7,280 nucleotides of DNA, taken from contig CATPAT010000011.1 of assembly GCA_955652155.1 (NCBI GenBank), forward strand, positions 1-7,280, given 5' to 3'. Positions 1-6,683 of the stretch are shown here, one piece after another (within the stretch, counting starts at the first letter, position 1; each line of letters starts with the position of its first letter). Under the pieces are notes generated by a model. The model saw nothing but the letters and a program-made list of their open reading frames with translations, was not told the origin of the DNA and made no database searches. This stretch comes from an uncultured Chthoniobacterales bacterium. Lineage in GTDB: Bacteria; Verrucomicrobiota; Verrucomicrobiia; Chthoniobacterales; UBA10450. A program made the translations under genes and the position numbers.

Positions 1-834
1 ACTGAAGAGCGCGTTGGTGACCCGCCATTGCAGCGGCAGGAATTGAGTCGAACCAAGCGCAAAGTTCTGGGCCCACAAAGTGGCGAAACAGGAACCGATC
101 GATAACACGAACAGCGGAACTTTCTCAACGATCAGCTTTGTCCACGGCGGGTTCGAACTTTTCTTACTTCTGACCTCCCTGGCCGCCGTAGCCTTGGCGA
201 AGGAGGCTGACTTCTGACTTCTGTTGAGCGGCCAATAATCGAGCAAGAGCAAGATGATTGGCGTCGTAATCAACATCGGTTTCGACATCAAACCGCACGC
301 GAACAAGATCGACATCCCCAGGTAGCGGCCAACCGTTTGTTTTCGGGTCCAGCGGAAGTAAGCCAGGAGCGTGAGCATGAAAAACACGCCGCTGAGCACG
401 TCCTTTCGTTCCGCAATCCACGCCACCGATTCGACTCGCAACGGATGAATGGCGAAAACCGCCGCAACAAACGCGCTTGCCCAAATGCTGCTGGTGATCT
501 GCGCGAGCAAAATAAAAAGCAGCACCGCCGCGATGCTGTGGAAAAAGACGTTCATCAAGTGATGCGCGCCCGGGTTCACGCCGAACAACTGACAATCGAG
601 CATGTGCGACATCGTCGTGAGCGGGTGCCAGTTCTGGGAATGAACATGAGTAAAAGCCCATGCGATCCCGCGCCACGTCAGCCCTGCTCGCACGTGCGCG
701 TTGTCGAACACGTAAAGCGGATCGTCGTAATTAACGAATTGGTAATTGCCCGTTTGACCAAACACCGCCCACGTCAGTGCGATCAAAAAAATGCTGATGC
801 CAATCAGGGTCCAACGCGACTGTTTGATACTCAC
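1..834 (-). CDS. GT-C/TMTC-like multi-pass membrane protein, downstream tandem copy (3'-truncated by window edge)
   Basis: This is the N-terminal 278 codons of a polytopic membrane protein whose C-terminus lies beyond position 1. The frame is open from a GTG at 834 to the window edge. It aligns along its whole visible length with the complete paralogue just upstream (856-2595). Shared blocks include the N-terminal membrane segment (about residues 8-26), the acidic NYDDP loop (residues 35-39), NWHPLTTMSHMLD (68-80), HPLRVESVAWIAERKDVLS (130-148) and LLLLDYWPL (195-203). An acidic first loop and several hydrophobic helices are typical of GT-C glycosyltransferases and the TMTC family, so membrane protein glycosylation is inferred, not shown. 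Start choice: GTG fits the paralogue's N-terminus; a TTG three codons upstream is an alternative. Only a weak GGAC precedes it. The start lies 21 bp after the upstream gene's stop, which suggests co-transcription. Residues 205-223 come from an inserted repeat. A TPR tail is expected beyond the window. Confidence 0.85.
   Translation of the reverse strand, partial: MSIKQSRWTLIGISIFLIALTWAVFGQTGNYQFVNYDDPLYVFDNAHVRAGLTWRGIAWAFTHVHSQNWHPLTTMSHMLDCQLFGVNPGAHHLMNVFFHSIAAVLLFILLAQITSSIWASAFVAAVFAIHPLRVESVAWIAERKDVLSGVFFMLTLLAYFRWTRKQTVGRYLGMSILFACGLMSKPMLITTPIILLLLDYWPLNRSQKSASFAKATAAREVRSKKSSNPPWTKLIVEKVPLFVLSIGSCFATLWAQNFALGSTQFLPLQWRVTNALFS
166..223 (-). repeat. Palindromic repeat element inserted in frame in the GT-C-like gene
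   Basis: About 58 bp are absent from the tandem paralogue at the same point. In the plus-strand reading, the nonamer ACTTCTGAC occurs at 166-174 and again at 210-218, followed by a further partial copy (TTCTG). Between them is an imperfect GC-rich palindrome bounded by CCTCC (174-178) and GGAGG (202-206). In the coding frame it replaces an 8-residue linker with a 28-residue one, so about 20 extra residues are added and the frame stays open. The host loop lies between the LLLLDYWPL segment and the next hydrophobic helix, where extra residues could be tolerated. From memory, similar sequences recur in verrucomicrobial genomes, but that needs a search. The exact ends are uncertain by a few bases. 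Confidence 0.6.
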
Positions 835-855
835 CGTCCGCAATTCAACGACGAC

Positions 856-2595
856 TCAACGTTTTTCCAAATGAATCTTCGCTTCATCCTCTTGGCCATT
901 CTCCAAAAGTGCCCGGCCGAGGAAATCATCGGCGTCCGGGTAATTCGGGTCGATTTGCAACGCCGCCTTATAATGAATGATCGCCTCCGAGAGCCGGCGA
1001 TCACGATGGAGTCCGACGGCCAGATTATAGTGCGCCAGCGCGCTGGATGGCTGTAACCGCACAACGTCGCGGTAATAGCGGATCGCTTCCTCCATCCGTC
1101 CCTGTTCGAGAAGCAGATTAGCGAGCGTGGTTTCTACATCCGGATCGGGGGCGTCAATCTTGGCCGCCGCTTCGTACTGCGCGATCGCGTCGTTCGTTCG
1201 CCCTTTTTTTTCGGACAAGGCATTGGCGAGTTTCAATCTTGCGTCGACATCATTTGGGTGACGAGCGACCACGATCTGTAGTTCGGTAATCGCGTCGTCC
1301 AGGCGTTGTTGCTCCAGCAGAAGCTGGCCAAGACCAAGATGAGCCACGTCATTGTCAGTAGTCACAGCCAGAGTATGTCGCCAGAGCCGTTCGCTATCGT
1401 GCCAATACGAGACCTGGTCCGCTGCACGCGAGGCGAGCGCACTTATTATGATTGCGGCCGCTACCCCAAGAACTGGCCGATGATAGCGCCAGAACCTGGC
1501 AAGATCGACAACCCCCCAGGTGGCCGCGAGGCAGAGCCCGATCTGCGGTAGATAAGTATAGCGATCAGCATGCGCTTGGCCGCCGACTTGCAGCAATCCA
1601 ATTACGGGCAGGAGCATGATCAAATACCAACCCCACCCCACAATGAGATAAGGGCTTCGTTTTCTGAGCGCGAAAACGCCGAGCGTAACCGCTATCAACA
1701 AGGCCGCCGCGCCGGCAACCTGCCAAAGCGGAAGTTTGCCCGGATGATGGTAGGCGAGCGCGAGATTAGCCGGCCAAATCATTTGCCAGATGTAAACAAG
1801 ACAAGCCACCAGAGCGTTGGTGATTCGCCATGTGAGCGGTAACACCTCGAGCCGGACTAATCCGATTCCTTCATTTTGCGCAATCAGTGTCCCGGCGGCG
1901 GACGCGATCGACATAACGACGAGTGGAATTTTTTCAACCAGAACCCTCCGCGCGCTCGAGTCGGAAAGGCGTTTGAGCGGCCAATAGTCGAGCAATAACA
2001 GAATCACCGGAAGCGTCACCAACATCGGCTTCGACATCAAACCACACGCGAACAAGATCAACACCGACAGATAGCGGCCGACGTTCGGTTTTCGTGTGTA
2101 GTGAAAATAGGCGAGCAGCGTCAGGACAAAGAACAAACCGCTCAAGACGTCTTTCCGCTCCGAAATCCAGGCGACGGATTCAACGTGGAGGGGGTGAATT
2201 GCAAAAACCGCAGCCACGAATGCGCTGCTCCCGATAGCGCCACTCCGGCTCGGACTGTCCGTGAATTGCGCGAGCAAGAAAAAAAGAAGGGCCGCGGTCG
2301 CGCTGTGCAACAGCACATTCACAAAATGATGCGCACCCGGCTTCAAACCGAAAAGCTGGCAATCCAACATGTGCGAGATGGTCGTTAGCGGATGCCAATT
2401 GTGGGAATGAACATGGGTGAACGCCCAAGCAACGCCCTGCCAGCTCAGTCCGGTCCGAACGTGGTCATTTTCGCTGACGTAAATCGGATCGTCGAAGTTG
2501 ACGAATTCATGGCCGACCGTGTGGCCGAAAACCGCCCACGTAATCGCGATCAACGCAGCGCAAATCGCGAATTTCAAAACGAGCTGGGCGCGCAC
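856..2595 (-). CDS. GT-C/TMTC-like membrane protein with C-terminal TPR repeats (putative glycosyltransferase)
   Basis: This encodes a 579-residue polytopic membrane protein. The N-terminal two-thirds contains many hydrophobic helices. Conserved loops include NFDDP (residues 33-37, an acidic first-loop motif of the GT-C type), HNWHPLTTISHMLD, HPLHVESVAWISERKDVLS and LLLLDYWPL. From about residue 416 to the end it has four to five tetratricopeptide repeats, with phrases such as EAIIHYKAALQIDPNYPDA. This order, GT-C-like membrane domain then TPRs, resembles eukaryotic TMTC O-mannosyltransferases and bacterial proteins annotated as TPR-containing. A lipid-linked sugar donor and extracytoplasmic protein acceptors are inference. 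Start: a TTG at 2634 gives 13 more residues, but GTG 2595 aligns with the paralogue's start and leaves more room for a promoter; neither has a clear Shine-Dalgarno. It is divergent from riboflavin synthase and followed after 21 bp by its paralogue, in the same reading phase. Confidence 0.85.
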   Translation of the reverse strand: MRAQLVLKFAICAALIAITWAVFGHTVGHEFVNFDDPIYVSENDHVRTGLSWQGVAWAFTHVHSHNWHPLTTISHMLDCQLFGLKPGAHHFVNVLLHSATAALLFFLLAQFTDSPSRSGAIGSSAFVAAVFAIHPLHVESVAWISERKDVLSGLFFVLTLLAYFHYTRKPNVGRYLSVLILFACGLMSKPMLVTLPVILLLLDYWPLKRLSDSSARRVLVEKIPLVVMSIASAAGTLIAQNEGIGLVRLEVLPLTWRITNALVACLVYIWQMIWPANLALAYHHPGKLPLWQVAGAAALLIAVTLGVFALRKRSPYLIVGWGWYLIMLLPVIGLLQVGGQAHADRYTYLPQIGLCLAATWGVVDLARFWRYHRPVLGVAAAIIISALASRAADQVSYWHDSERLWRHTLAVTTDNDVAHLGLGQLLLEQQRLDDAITELQIVVARHPNDVDARLKLANALSEKKGRTNDAIAQYEAAAKIDAPDPDVETTLANLLLEQGRMEEAIRYYRDVVRLQPSSALAHYNLAVGLHRDRRLSEAIIHYKAALQIDPNYPDADDFLGRALLENGQEDEAKIHLEKR

Positions 2596-2678
2596 AATTT
2601 CGGAGGAATTAAGTTCACCCCGACCGGAGTGCAAACAAGTTGTCGATCTTGCCCAGGTCCGGCGCTAAAAGTAACCGT

Positions 2679-3281
2679 GTGTTCACCGGATTGATCGAAG
2701 AGGTAGGTCGCGTGCTTTGGATTCGGATGAGCGACCGGGGCACTCAACTGCAGCTGACGGCGCCAAAGCTCGCGGCCGCGGTTGCGGTCGGTGATAGCGT
2801 AGCGGTGAACGGTTGCTGTCTAACGGTGAGCGCACATCGCGGCGACCAACTCACATTCGACCTTCTCGAAGAAACGCTCGATCGCACCAACTTAAAGGGA
2901 CTGCGACGGGACAGTCCGGTAAATCTCGAACGCGCACTCATCGCGGGGGCGCCGATGGGCGGTCACTTTGTCCAAGGCCACATCGATTGCAGCGCCAAAG
3001 CGATTTCGTTTGAGAGGACCGGAGAAGATTATCGGCTTGAGGTGGATCTACCGAAGGACTTCGCGCATTATGCAGCTTACAAAGGCTCGGTCGCGATCAA
3101 TGGGATCAGTCTCACAATCGCGGACCTTTTACCGAAGAGCTTCGCCGTCTGGATCATTCCCCACACCAAGCGGCACACCAACATCGACAACGTCGCGGTC
3201 GGCGACTTGGTCAATGTTGAATTCGACATTCTGGCCAAGTACGTCGAGCGGATGCTTGCGCGCCACACGCCGGATGATTAA
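2679..3281 (+). CDS. ribE: Riboflavin synthase (alpha subunit)
   Basis: The 200-residue product catalyses the dismutation of two 6,7-dimethyl-8-ribityllumazine molecules to riboflavin and a pyrimidinedione, the last step of riboflavin synthesis in the cytosol, normally as a trimer. Both lumazine-binding repeats are present. The first begins with the signature FTGLIEEVG (residues 2-10) and contains GDSVAVNGCCLTV (38-50). The second begins at MGGHFVQGHID (93-103) and contains KGSVAINGISLTIADL (135-150). IIPHT (159-163) and the C-terminal VEFDILAKYVER match the family. Length is typical (about 200-215). The start is GTG 2679, because family members begin at this FTGLIE motif; an in-frame TTG at 2640 would add 13 unrelated residues. 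No clear Shine-Dalgarno is visible. The 83-bp gap to the divergent gene leaves little space for a leader, and no FMN riboswitch is seen. No other rib genes are adjacent. The symbol ribC is used for the same enzyme in some species. Confidence 0.96.
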   Translation: MFTGLIEEVGRVLWIRMSDRGTQLQLTAPKLAAAVAVGDSVAVNGCCLTVSAHRGDQLTFDLLEETLDRTNLKGLRRDSPVNLERALIAGAPMGGHFVQGHIDCSAKAISFERTGEDYRLEVDLPKDFAHYAAYKGSVAINGISLTIADLLPKSFAVWIIPHTKRHTNIDNVAVGDLVNVEFDILAKYVERMLARHTPDD

Positions 3282-3340
3282 GCGAGCGCCGCCCGCCCGC
3301 ATTCGCTGTCTCTATATATATAGTACGTTTCGGCGCGGCA
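3282..3340. other. Convergent intergenic spacer with AT palindrome
   Basis: This 59-bp gap separates the stop codons of riboflavin synthase and the sugar transferase. It holds a perfect 12-bp palindrome, CTATATATATAG (3312-3323). This is flanked at a distance by an inverted pair, GCGCCG (3286-3291) and CGGCGC (3331-3336). Such a position often serves as a shared terminator, but there is no classic GC stem followed by a T-run, so that role is only a guess. Confidence 0.3.
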
Positions 3341-4732
3341 CTATTTTGCCCCCAGGCCCATGATCACCGCCGGGATGGTTCGTAGCAGAATCTTGAAGTC
3401 CAGCGCGAGCGACCAACGGTCGATGTAATCGAGATCGAGCCGGACCCAGTCTTGAAAATCGCGCACCTGGTTGCGACCGCTAATCTGCCACAGGCAGGTA
3501 AGCCCCGGCTTGACGCTCAGGCGCCGGCGTTGGGCGGTATTCTCGAATTTCTCTACTTCGTAAAGTGGCAACGGACGTGGTCCGACCAAACTCATGTCTC
3601 CCATCAGCACGTTCAGAAGTTGCGGCAGCTCGTCGAAGCTCGTTCGGCGCAGCCAACCGCCGAACCGCGTGATGCGCGGGTCGGATTCCACCTTGAAAAC
3701 GGGCCCGCTCATCTGATTGAACGGCTCCAGCTCGGCGCGCCGCATCTCGGCGTCGTCGGTCATCGAGCGAAATTTGTACATGACAAAAGCTTTGCCGTAT
3801 TTGCCGGCGCGGCGTTGTCGAAAAATTACCGGCCACGGCGATGTGATCCGAATAATGAGCGCGGCAATCGCCATCGGAATTGCCATCACCAACAGGACGA
3901 TCAAAGCCACAACGCGATCGAAGACATCCTTGATCAACAGCGCCCAGGAAACTTCCGGCGTTGAACGGAAAACCAACATCGGACGCCCGGCGAACGCGTC
4001 GAAATCCGGCTTCGCGATCGATGTCCGAATAAAATCGGCCACCAACCAGGCCGGGACGCCTTCTACTTCGCAGGCGCTGATGGCCTCTTCGACCCGATTC
4101 AGCTGGCTGTGGCCGGCGGCGAAAATAACTCGCGAAACCGCATGCCGATGCATCGCTTCGACCAGATCAGAGATTGGCTGCTGCTCGATGTCGATCCGCC
4201 CAACCACATCGATGAGTAACCTTTGTTCCGTGGTAAACGACCGCTCCAGAGCGGCCAAATCCTGCGGCAAACCCGCCAGCAACACCGGTTCGCGTTGCAC
4301 GCCGCGCACCGCTCTGCGCCGCAGACGCGCGGCAATTAATCGTTCCTTTGCCAGCAACACGACCGTGCCGATCAAAATGAATAGGAGAGGAACCGTTCGA
4401 TTGGCCAGCGGCAAACGGAGAAAAATCACGCAGCCGCTGACGATGATGCTGAGCCCGATCATCGCGCGCGCGATCTGCATGATCGAGCGCCACTTGGTCT
4501 TGTTGAGCGGCGATTGATAAAAACCTTGCAGGTCGAGCAAAATCGGGCCGAACGCCATGATCGGAATGAGCAGCCAGGCGTAATTACTTTGCGGATCGAC
4601 GCTCTTGCTCAGGTTAAACCACAATGTGCTGTAATAACGCAGGGCATAGGCAGCCCATAACGACAGCGCCAGTAGGAACGCGTCGATTAGGACTTGCAGC
4701 TGCGTGTTTAGTTCCTGTCGTCGCGCGAGCAT
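3341..4732 (-). CDS. Exopolysaccharide polyprenyl-phosphate sugar phosphotransferase (WbaP/CpsE-type)
   Basis: This 463-residue membrane enzyme transfers a sugar-1-phosphate from a nucleotide sugar to undecaprenyl phosphate on the cytoplasmic face, starting exopolysaccharide or O-antigen repeat-unit assembly. The N-terminus has about four hydrophobic segments (roughly residues 13-31, 52-70, 90-106, 112-128). A cytosolic middle domain follows, resembling the CoA-binding-like domain of the family (about 145-255), then a membrane helix (about 272-296). The C-terminal bacterial sugar transferase domain carries YKFRSM (319-324), GPVFKV with DPRITRFG (343-358), RRTSFDELPQL with the catalytic Asp-Glu pair (367-368), GDMSLVGPRP (378-387) and SVKPGLTCLWQISGRN (406-421). 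The architecture and length are usual. The transferred sugar (glucose, galactose or other) cannot be told from sequence alone. ATG 4732 is the only sensible start but lacks a Shine-Dalgarno. It is divergent from the dehydroquinate dehydratase gene, 53 bp away. No other polysaccharide genes flank it directly. Confidence 0.93.
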   Translation of the reverse strand: MLARRQELNTQLQVLIDAFLLALSLWAAYALRYYSTLWFNLSKSVDPQSNYAWLLIPIMAFGPILLDLQGFYQSPLNKTKWRSIMQIARAMIGLSIIVSGCVIFLRLPLANRTVPLLFILIGTVVLLAKERLIAARLRRRAVRGVQREPVLLAGLPQDLAALERSFTTEQRLLIDVVGRIDIEQQPISDLVEAMHRHAVSRVIFAAGHSQLNRVEEAISACEVEGVPAWLVADFIRTSIAKPDFDAFAGRPMLVFRSTPEVSWALLIKDVFDRVVALIVLLVMAIPMAIAALIIRITSPWPVIFRQRRAGKYGKAFVMYKFRSMTDDAEMRRAELEPFNQMSGPVFKVESDPRITRFGGWLRRTSFDELPQLLNVLMGDMSLVGPRPLPLYEVEKFENTAQRRRLSVKPGLTCLWQISGRNQVRDFQDWVRLDLDYIDRWSLALDFKILLRTIPAVIMGLGAK

Positions 4733-4785
4733 GCTACAAAAGGAGCAATCATCGCCCTTTCCTGATTTTTGGAATTGCTAATTAT

Positions 4786-5502
4786 ATGATAACGCGCAGG
4801 CCGGTCAAAGAAGCGAACCAGCTTATCGTTGGTGTTATCGCCTCGCCCGCCGATCTCCGTTTCGCCGTTACCATGCATCAGCCGCCGGACCTTTTCGAGC
4901 TTCGACTCGACCATCTCTGCGGCATGCTCGGTCCAGTCGAGCGCAAAATGTTGATCTTGTCCGGTCGCCGCGGCGACACTCGCCGTGGCGAGCCCGCGCC
5001 GGTCATCATCACCGCCCGCGACCCACGCGAAGGTGGTGCGAATAATCTTTCGTTCCAGCAACGGCTCGACTTGCTTTTGCGTTTTTTGCCGAACGCCAAA
5101 TATCTCGATGTCGAACTGCGTTCGGCGCGCGGATTTAAATCTCTGCTTGAGCGCGCCCGAAAACAAAATGTCCGCCGGATTCTTTCGTTCCATAATTTCA
5201 AATCTACACCATCGCCGCGCAGCTTGCGCGCCAAGGCAGCGTCAGCCAAAGCGCTCGGCGCCGACATCTTCAAAGTCGCAACGCGCACCGATACCCCGGC
5301 AGAGCTCGCTCACCTTGTCGATTTTGTGATGAATAAGGGTGTCGATCTTTCGGTGAGCGCGATGGGCATCGGCAGACTCGGCGCAATCTCGCGTTTGCTG
5401 CTCGCCAGCTACGGCTCCGTTCTTAATTACGGTTCACTTCGCCGAGCACAAGTCGAAGGACAATTGCCGATCGAACTGTTGCGTTCCGCGTTGCGGCATT
5501 GA
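4786..5502 (+). CDS. aroD: Type I 3-dehydroquinate dehydratase
   Basis: The 238-residue cytosolic enzyme catalyses the Schiff-base dehydration of 3-dehydroquinate to 3-dehydroshikimate, step three of the shikimate pathway. Type I hallmarks appear in order: the substrate-binding ELRLD (residues 38-42); TARDPREGG (76-84); the acidic DVEL (108-111), whose Glu110 matches the family's catalytic acid; SFHNF with catalytic His136; DIFKVA with Schiff-base Lys163; SAMGIGRLGAISR with Arg203 (191-203); and the closing YGS and GQ motifs (215-217 and 225-226). In the closing loop the usual S-A-P-G-Q reads Q-V-E-G-Q, a mild deviation. The length is close to that of E. coli AroD. Start: ATG 4786. The frame is open further upstream to 4624, but that stretch is antisense to the sugar transferase and unlike the family. 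Only a weak GGA precedes the start. No other aro genes are adjacent. Confidence 0.95.
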   Translation: MITRRPVKEANQLIVGVIASPADLRFAVTMHQPPDLFELRLDHLCGMLGPVERKMLILSGRRGDTRRGEPAPVIITARDPREGGANNLSFQQRLDLLLRFLPNAKYLDVELRSARGFKSLLERARKQNVRRILSFHNFKSTPSPRSLRAKAASAKALGADIFKVATRTDTPAELAHLVDFVMNKGVDLSVSAMGIGRLGAISRLLLASYGSVLNYGSLRRAQVEGQLPIELLRSALRH

Positions 5503-5726
5503 AATTGTTCCAGGCGTTGGCGCACTTCTTTTCATTTTCAACAAACAAGGACGCCAACTTTACGGCGGGAGCCGCTGAGCGGCAGCGAATGCGGCTAGGG
5601 AAGCGGGGCAGCCGGGATTAATAGCCGGCGTAACGCCCGCGCGCGGCGCTGGATCCTGACCTAGATTAAAATTTCTCGCGCGACTGCGCTCAAGGAAGGA
5701 TATTAATCCAGGGACGGAAACCGAAA
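5503..5726. other. Gene-free, hairpin-rich intergenic region
   Basis: No credible coding sequence is visible in these 224 bp between aroD and the Lon-domain gene. Structures seen are: a 7-bp inverted pair GTTGGCG (5516-5522) and CGCCAAC (5552-5558); a tight hairpin GCCGC-TGA-GCGGC (5571-5583); and GCCGG/CCGGC (5611-5615 with 5625-5629) around an AT-rich loop. None is followed by a T-run, so a standard intrinsic terminator is not supported. A purine-rich AAGGAAGGA (5691-5699) resembles a Shine-Dalgarno, but it lies too far from the GTG at 5727 and no closer start codon fits. An AT-rich patch near 5662-5675 could be a promoter element, but no matching -35 is seen. Confidence 0.35.
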
Positions 5727-6362
5727 GTGAAAAATGGGTCGGTAGATTTACCCGATGAAGTGCCGGTGATGCCCTTGCCGGGCGCAGTCCTGTTTCCGCA
5801 TGCGCTGTTGCCGCTTTATATTTTCGAGCCGCGCTATCGCGACATGCTCGAGCACGCGCTCCAACACGACCGGATGTTTAGTGTGGCGCTGATCAAACCG
5901 AGCTGTCCGGAATGGCGCGCTCCGGAAGATTTCTTTCATTTCGCTACCGTCGGTCTCATCCGCGCCTGCGTCGGTCGCGACGATGGCAATTCGAATCTCG
6001 TTCTCCAGGGTTTGCATCGCGTCCGTTTCTCAAGTTTCCAACAAGAAACGCCGTTCCCGATTGCCAGGATCGACATCATCGAATCGCGCAACGACACCGC
6101 GACGGTTGAGACGGAAGCGCTCGGCGAAAAAGTTCTCGAGCTTTATCGTAAATTAAAACGGGTCGAGCGCCGGCTCCCGCCAAACGTTGATCGCTATCTT
6201 GCCCAGCTCGGCGATCTCGAAATGCTCGCCGATTTGGTTGCTTCAACTTTCGTCGACGACCCTCTCCGGCGACAGCGCATGCTGGAAGAATCCTCCCTCA
6301 ACCAACGGCTGCGGCTGTTGATCAGTTATTTGCAGGACGAGATCGGCAGCGCTGCCGTGTGA
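5727..6362 (+). CDS. Stand-alone LON substrate-binding-domain protein
   Basis: This 211-residue protein corresponds to the N-terminal substrate-binding domain of Lon protease, without the ATPase or the Ser-Lys peptidase part. The signature is PVMPLPGAVLFPHALLPLYIFEPRYRDML (residues 13-41), followed by a beta-rich stretch with VGLIRACVGRDD (75-86) and NLVLQGLHRVRF (90-101). The rest is a helical C-terminal half (about 125-205) rich in charged residues. Single-domain proteins of about this length are common in bacteria and are usually annotated as peptidase S16/LON-domain proteins; their role is unclear, possibly binding unfolded or specific proteins. There is no signal peptide. The start is GTG 5727, which fits the usual short lead before the PLPG motif; GGGACGG (5711-5717) is a poor, distant Shine-Dalgarno. 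The last 37 bases overlap the convergent small gene at 6326-6577. Confidence 0.9.
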   Translation: MKNGSVDLPDEVPVMPLPGAVLFPHALLPLYIFEPRYRDMLEHALQHDRMFSVALIKPSCPEWRAPEDFFHFATVGLIRACVGRDDGNSNLVLQGLHRVRFSSFQQETPFPIARIDIIESRNDTATVETEALGEKVLELYRKLKRVERRLPPNVDRYLAQLGDLEMLADLVASTFVDDPLRRQRMLEESSLNQRLRLLISYLQDEIGSAAV

Positions 6363-6577
6363 GGGAGCGCATTCAATGCGCCACCCCACCATGTGCGTAA
6401 TTGGCGCATCACCGCAGTCTTGCTCGCCACCGGCAATTTGCGCGCCCATTGCCCATTGACGCGGAGGCGATAACTGCGGCTGGGAAATGGCAGGTCGATC
6501 ATTTCGAGCTTGAGCCGCTGTCCGGTCTGATGGTTTACGAGCGAGAGAGTGTAATGAGCATCCTGAGGCGGGGGCAT
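6326..6577 (-). CDS. Small hypothetical protein (83 aa), convergent overlap
   Basis: I do not recognise this protein. It is judged real because the ATG at 6577 is preceded at 6-nt spacing by AGGAG, the best ribosome-binding site on the minus strand in this window. The first 62 or so residues also look like a normal soluble protein: a beta-like LSLVNHQTGQRLKLEMIDLP (11-30), then SYRLRVNGQWARKLPVASKTAV (35-56) and RQLRTWW (58-64). There is no signal peptide or membrane helix. The last dozen codons are antisense to the end of the Lon-domain gene. The C-terminal tail after TWW (about 19 residues) is low in character and may be a run-on past a lost stop. Transcription would be opposite to the Lon-domain gene, so the two share their 3' ends. 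Confidence 0.6.
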   Translation of the reverse strand: MPPPQDAHYTLSLVNHQTGQRLKLEMIDLPFPSRSYRLRVNGQWARKLPVASKTAVMRQLRTWWGGALNALPHTAALPISSCK

Positions 6578-6682
6578 AGCTTGCTCCTACTGAAGCAAAA
6601 CCCGCATGACCAGCCATAAATGGGAATTGCCCTATACATTTTCAAATTCAGGTGCATTTGCACGTTTACACGTCTACTTCTC
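6578..6682. other. Spacer between core genes and cassette segment
   Basis: About 105 bp separate the small minus-strand gene from the first cassette junction. It contains a short hairpin GTGCA-TT-TGCAC (6652-6663) and a TATACA box (6633-6638) without a convincing -35. The last bases, TTCTC before the junction GTTAG, repeat those before the downstream attC junction: TTCTCGTTAG occurs at 6678-6687 and 7139-7148. I could not find R'', L'' or L' arms here, so it is not a complete attC. It could be an attI-like site, a decayed attC or a secondary insertion site. Confidence 0.35.
6584..6588 (-). promoter_or_regulatory. Shine-Dalgarno AGGAG for the 83-aa gene
   Basis: On the minus strand the bases read AGGAG, with six bases before the ATG at 6577. 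This is the main support for that small gene and its start. Confidence 0.6.
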
Positions 6683-6683
6683 G

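Noticed and set aside
337..1056. A long plus-strand open frame (239 codons) opposite the tandem GT-C-like genes
   Set aside because: It is antisense to two well-supported coding frames, spans their junction and has the charged, low-complexity look of a GC-rich shadow. The minus-strand frame shows conserved motifs.
2596..2678. FMN riboswitch or leader upstream of riboflavin synthase
   Set aside because: Only 83 bp separate the divergent genes, and no FMN-element sequence is recognisable.
4738..4745. AAAAGGAG on the plus strand as a ribosome-binding site
   Set aside because: No start codon follows at a suitable distance. The nearest, ATG 4786, is about 40 bases away.
5691..5699. AAGGAAGGA as the Shine-Dalgarno of the Lon-domain gene
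   Set aside because: It is more than 25 bases from GTG 5727, and no in-frame start codon sits at a usable distance.
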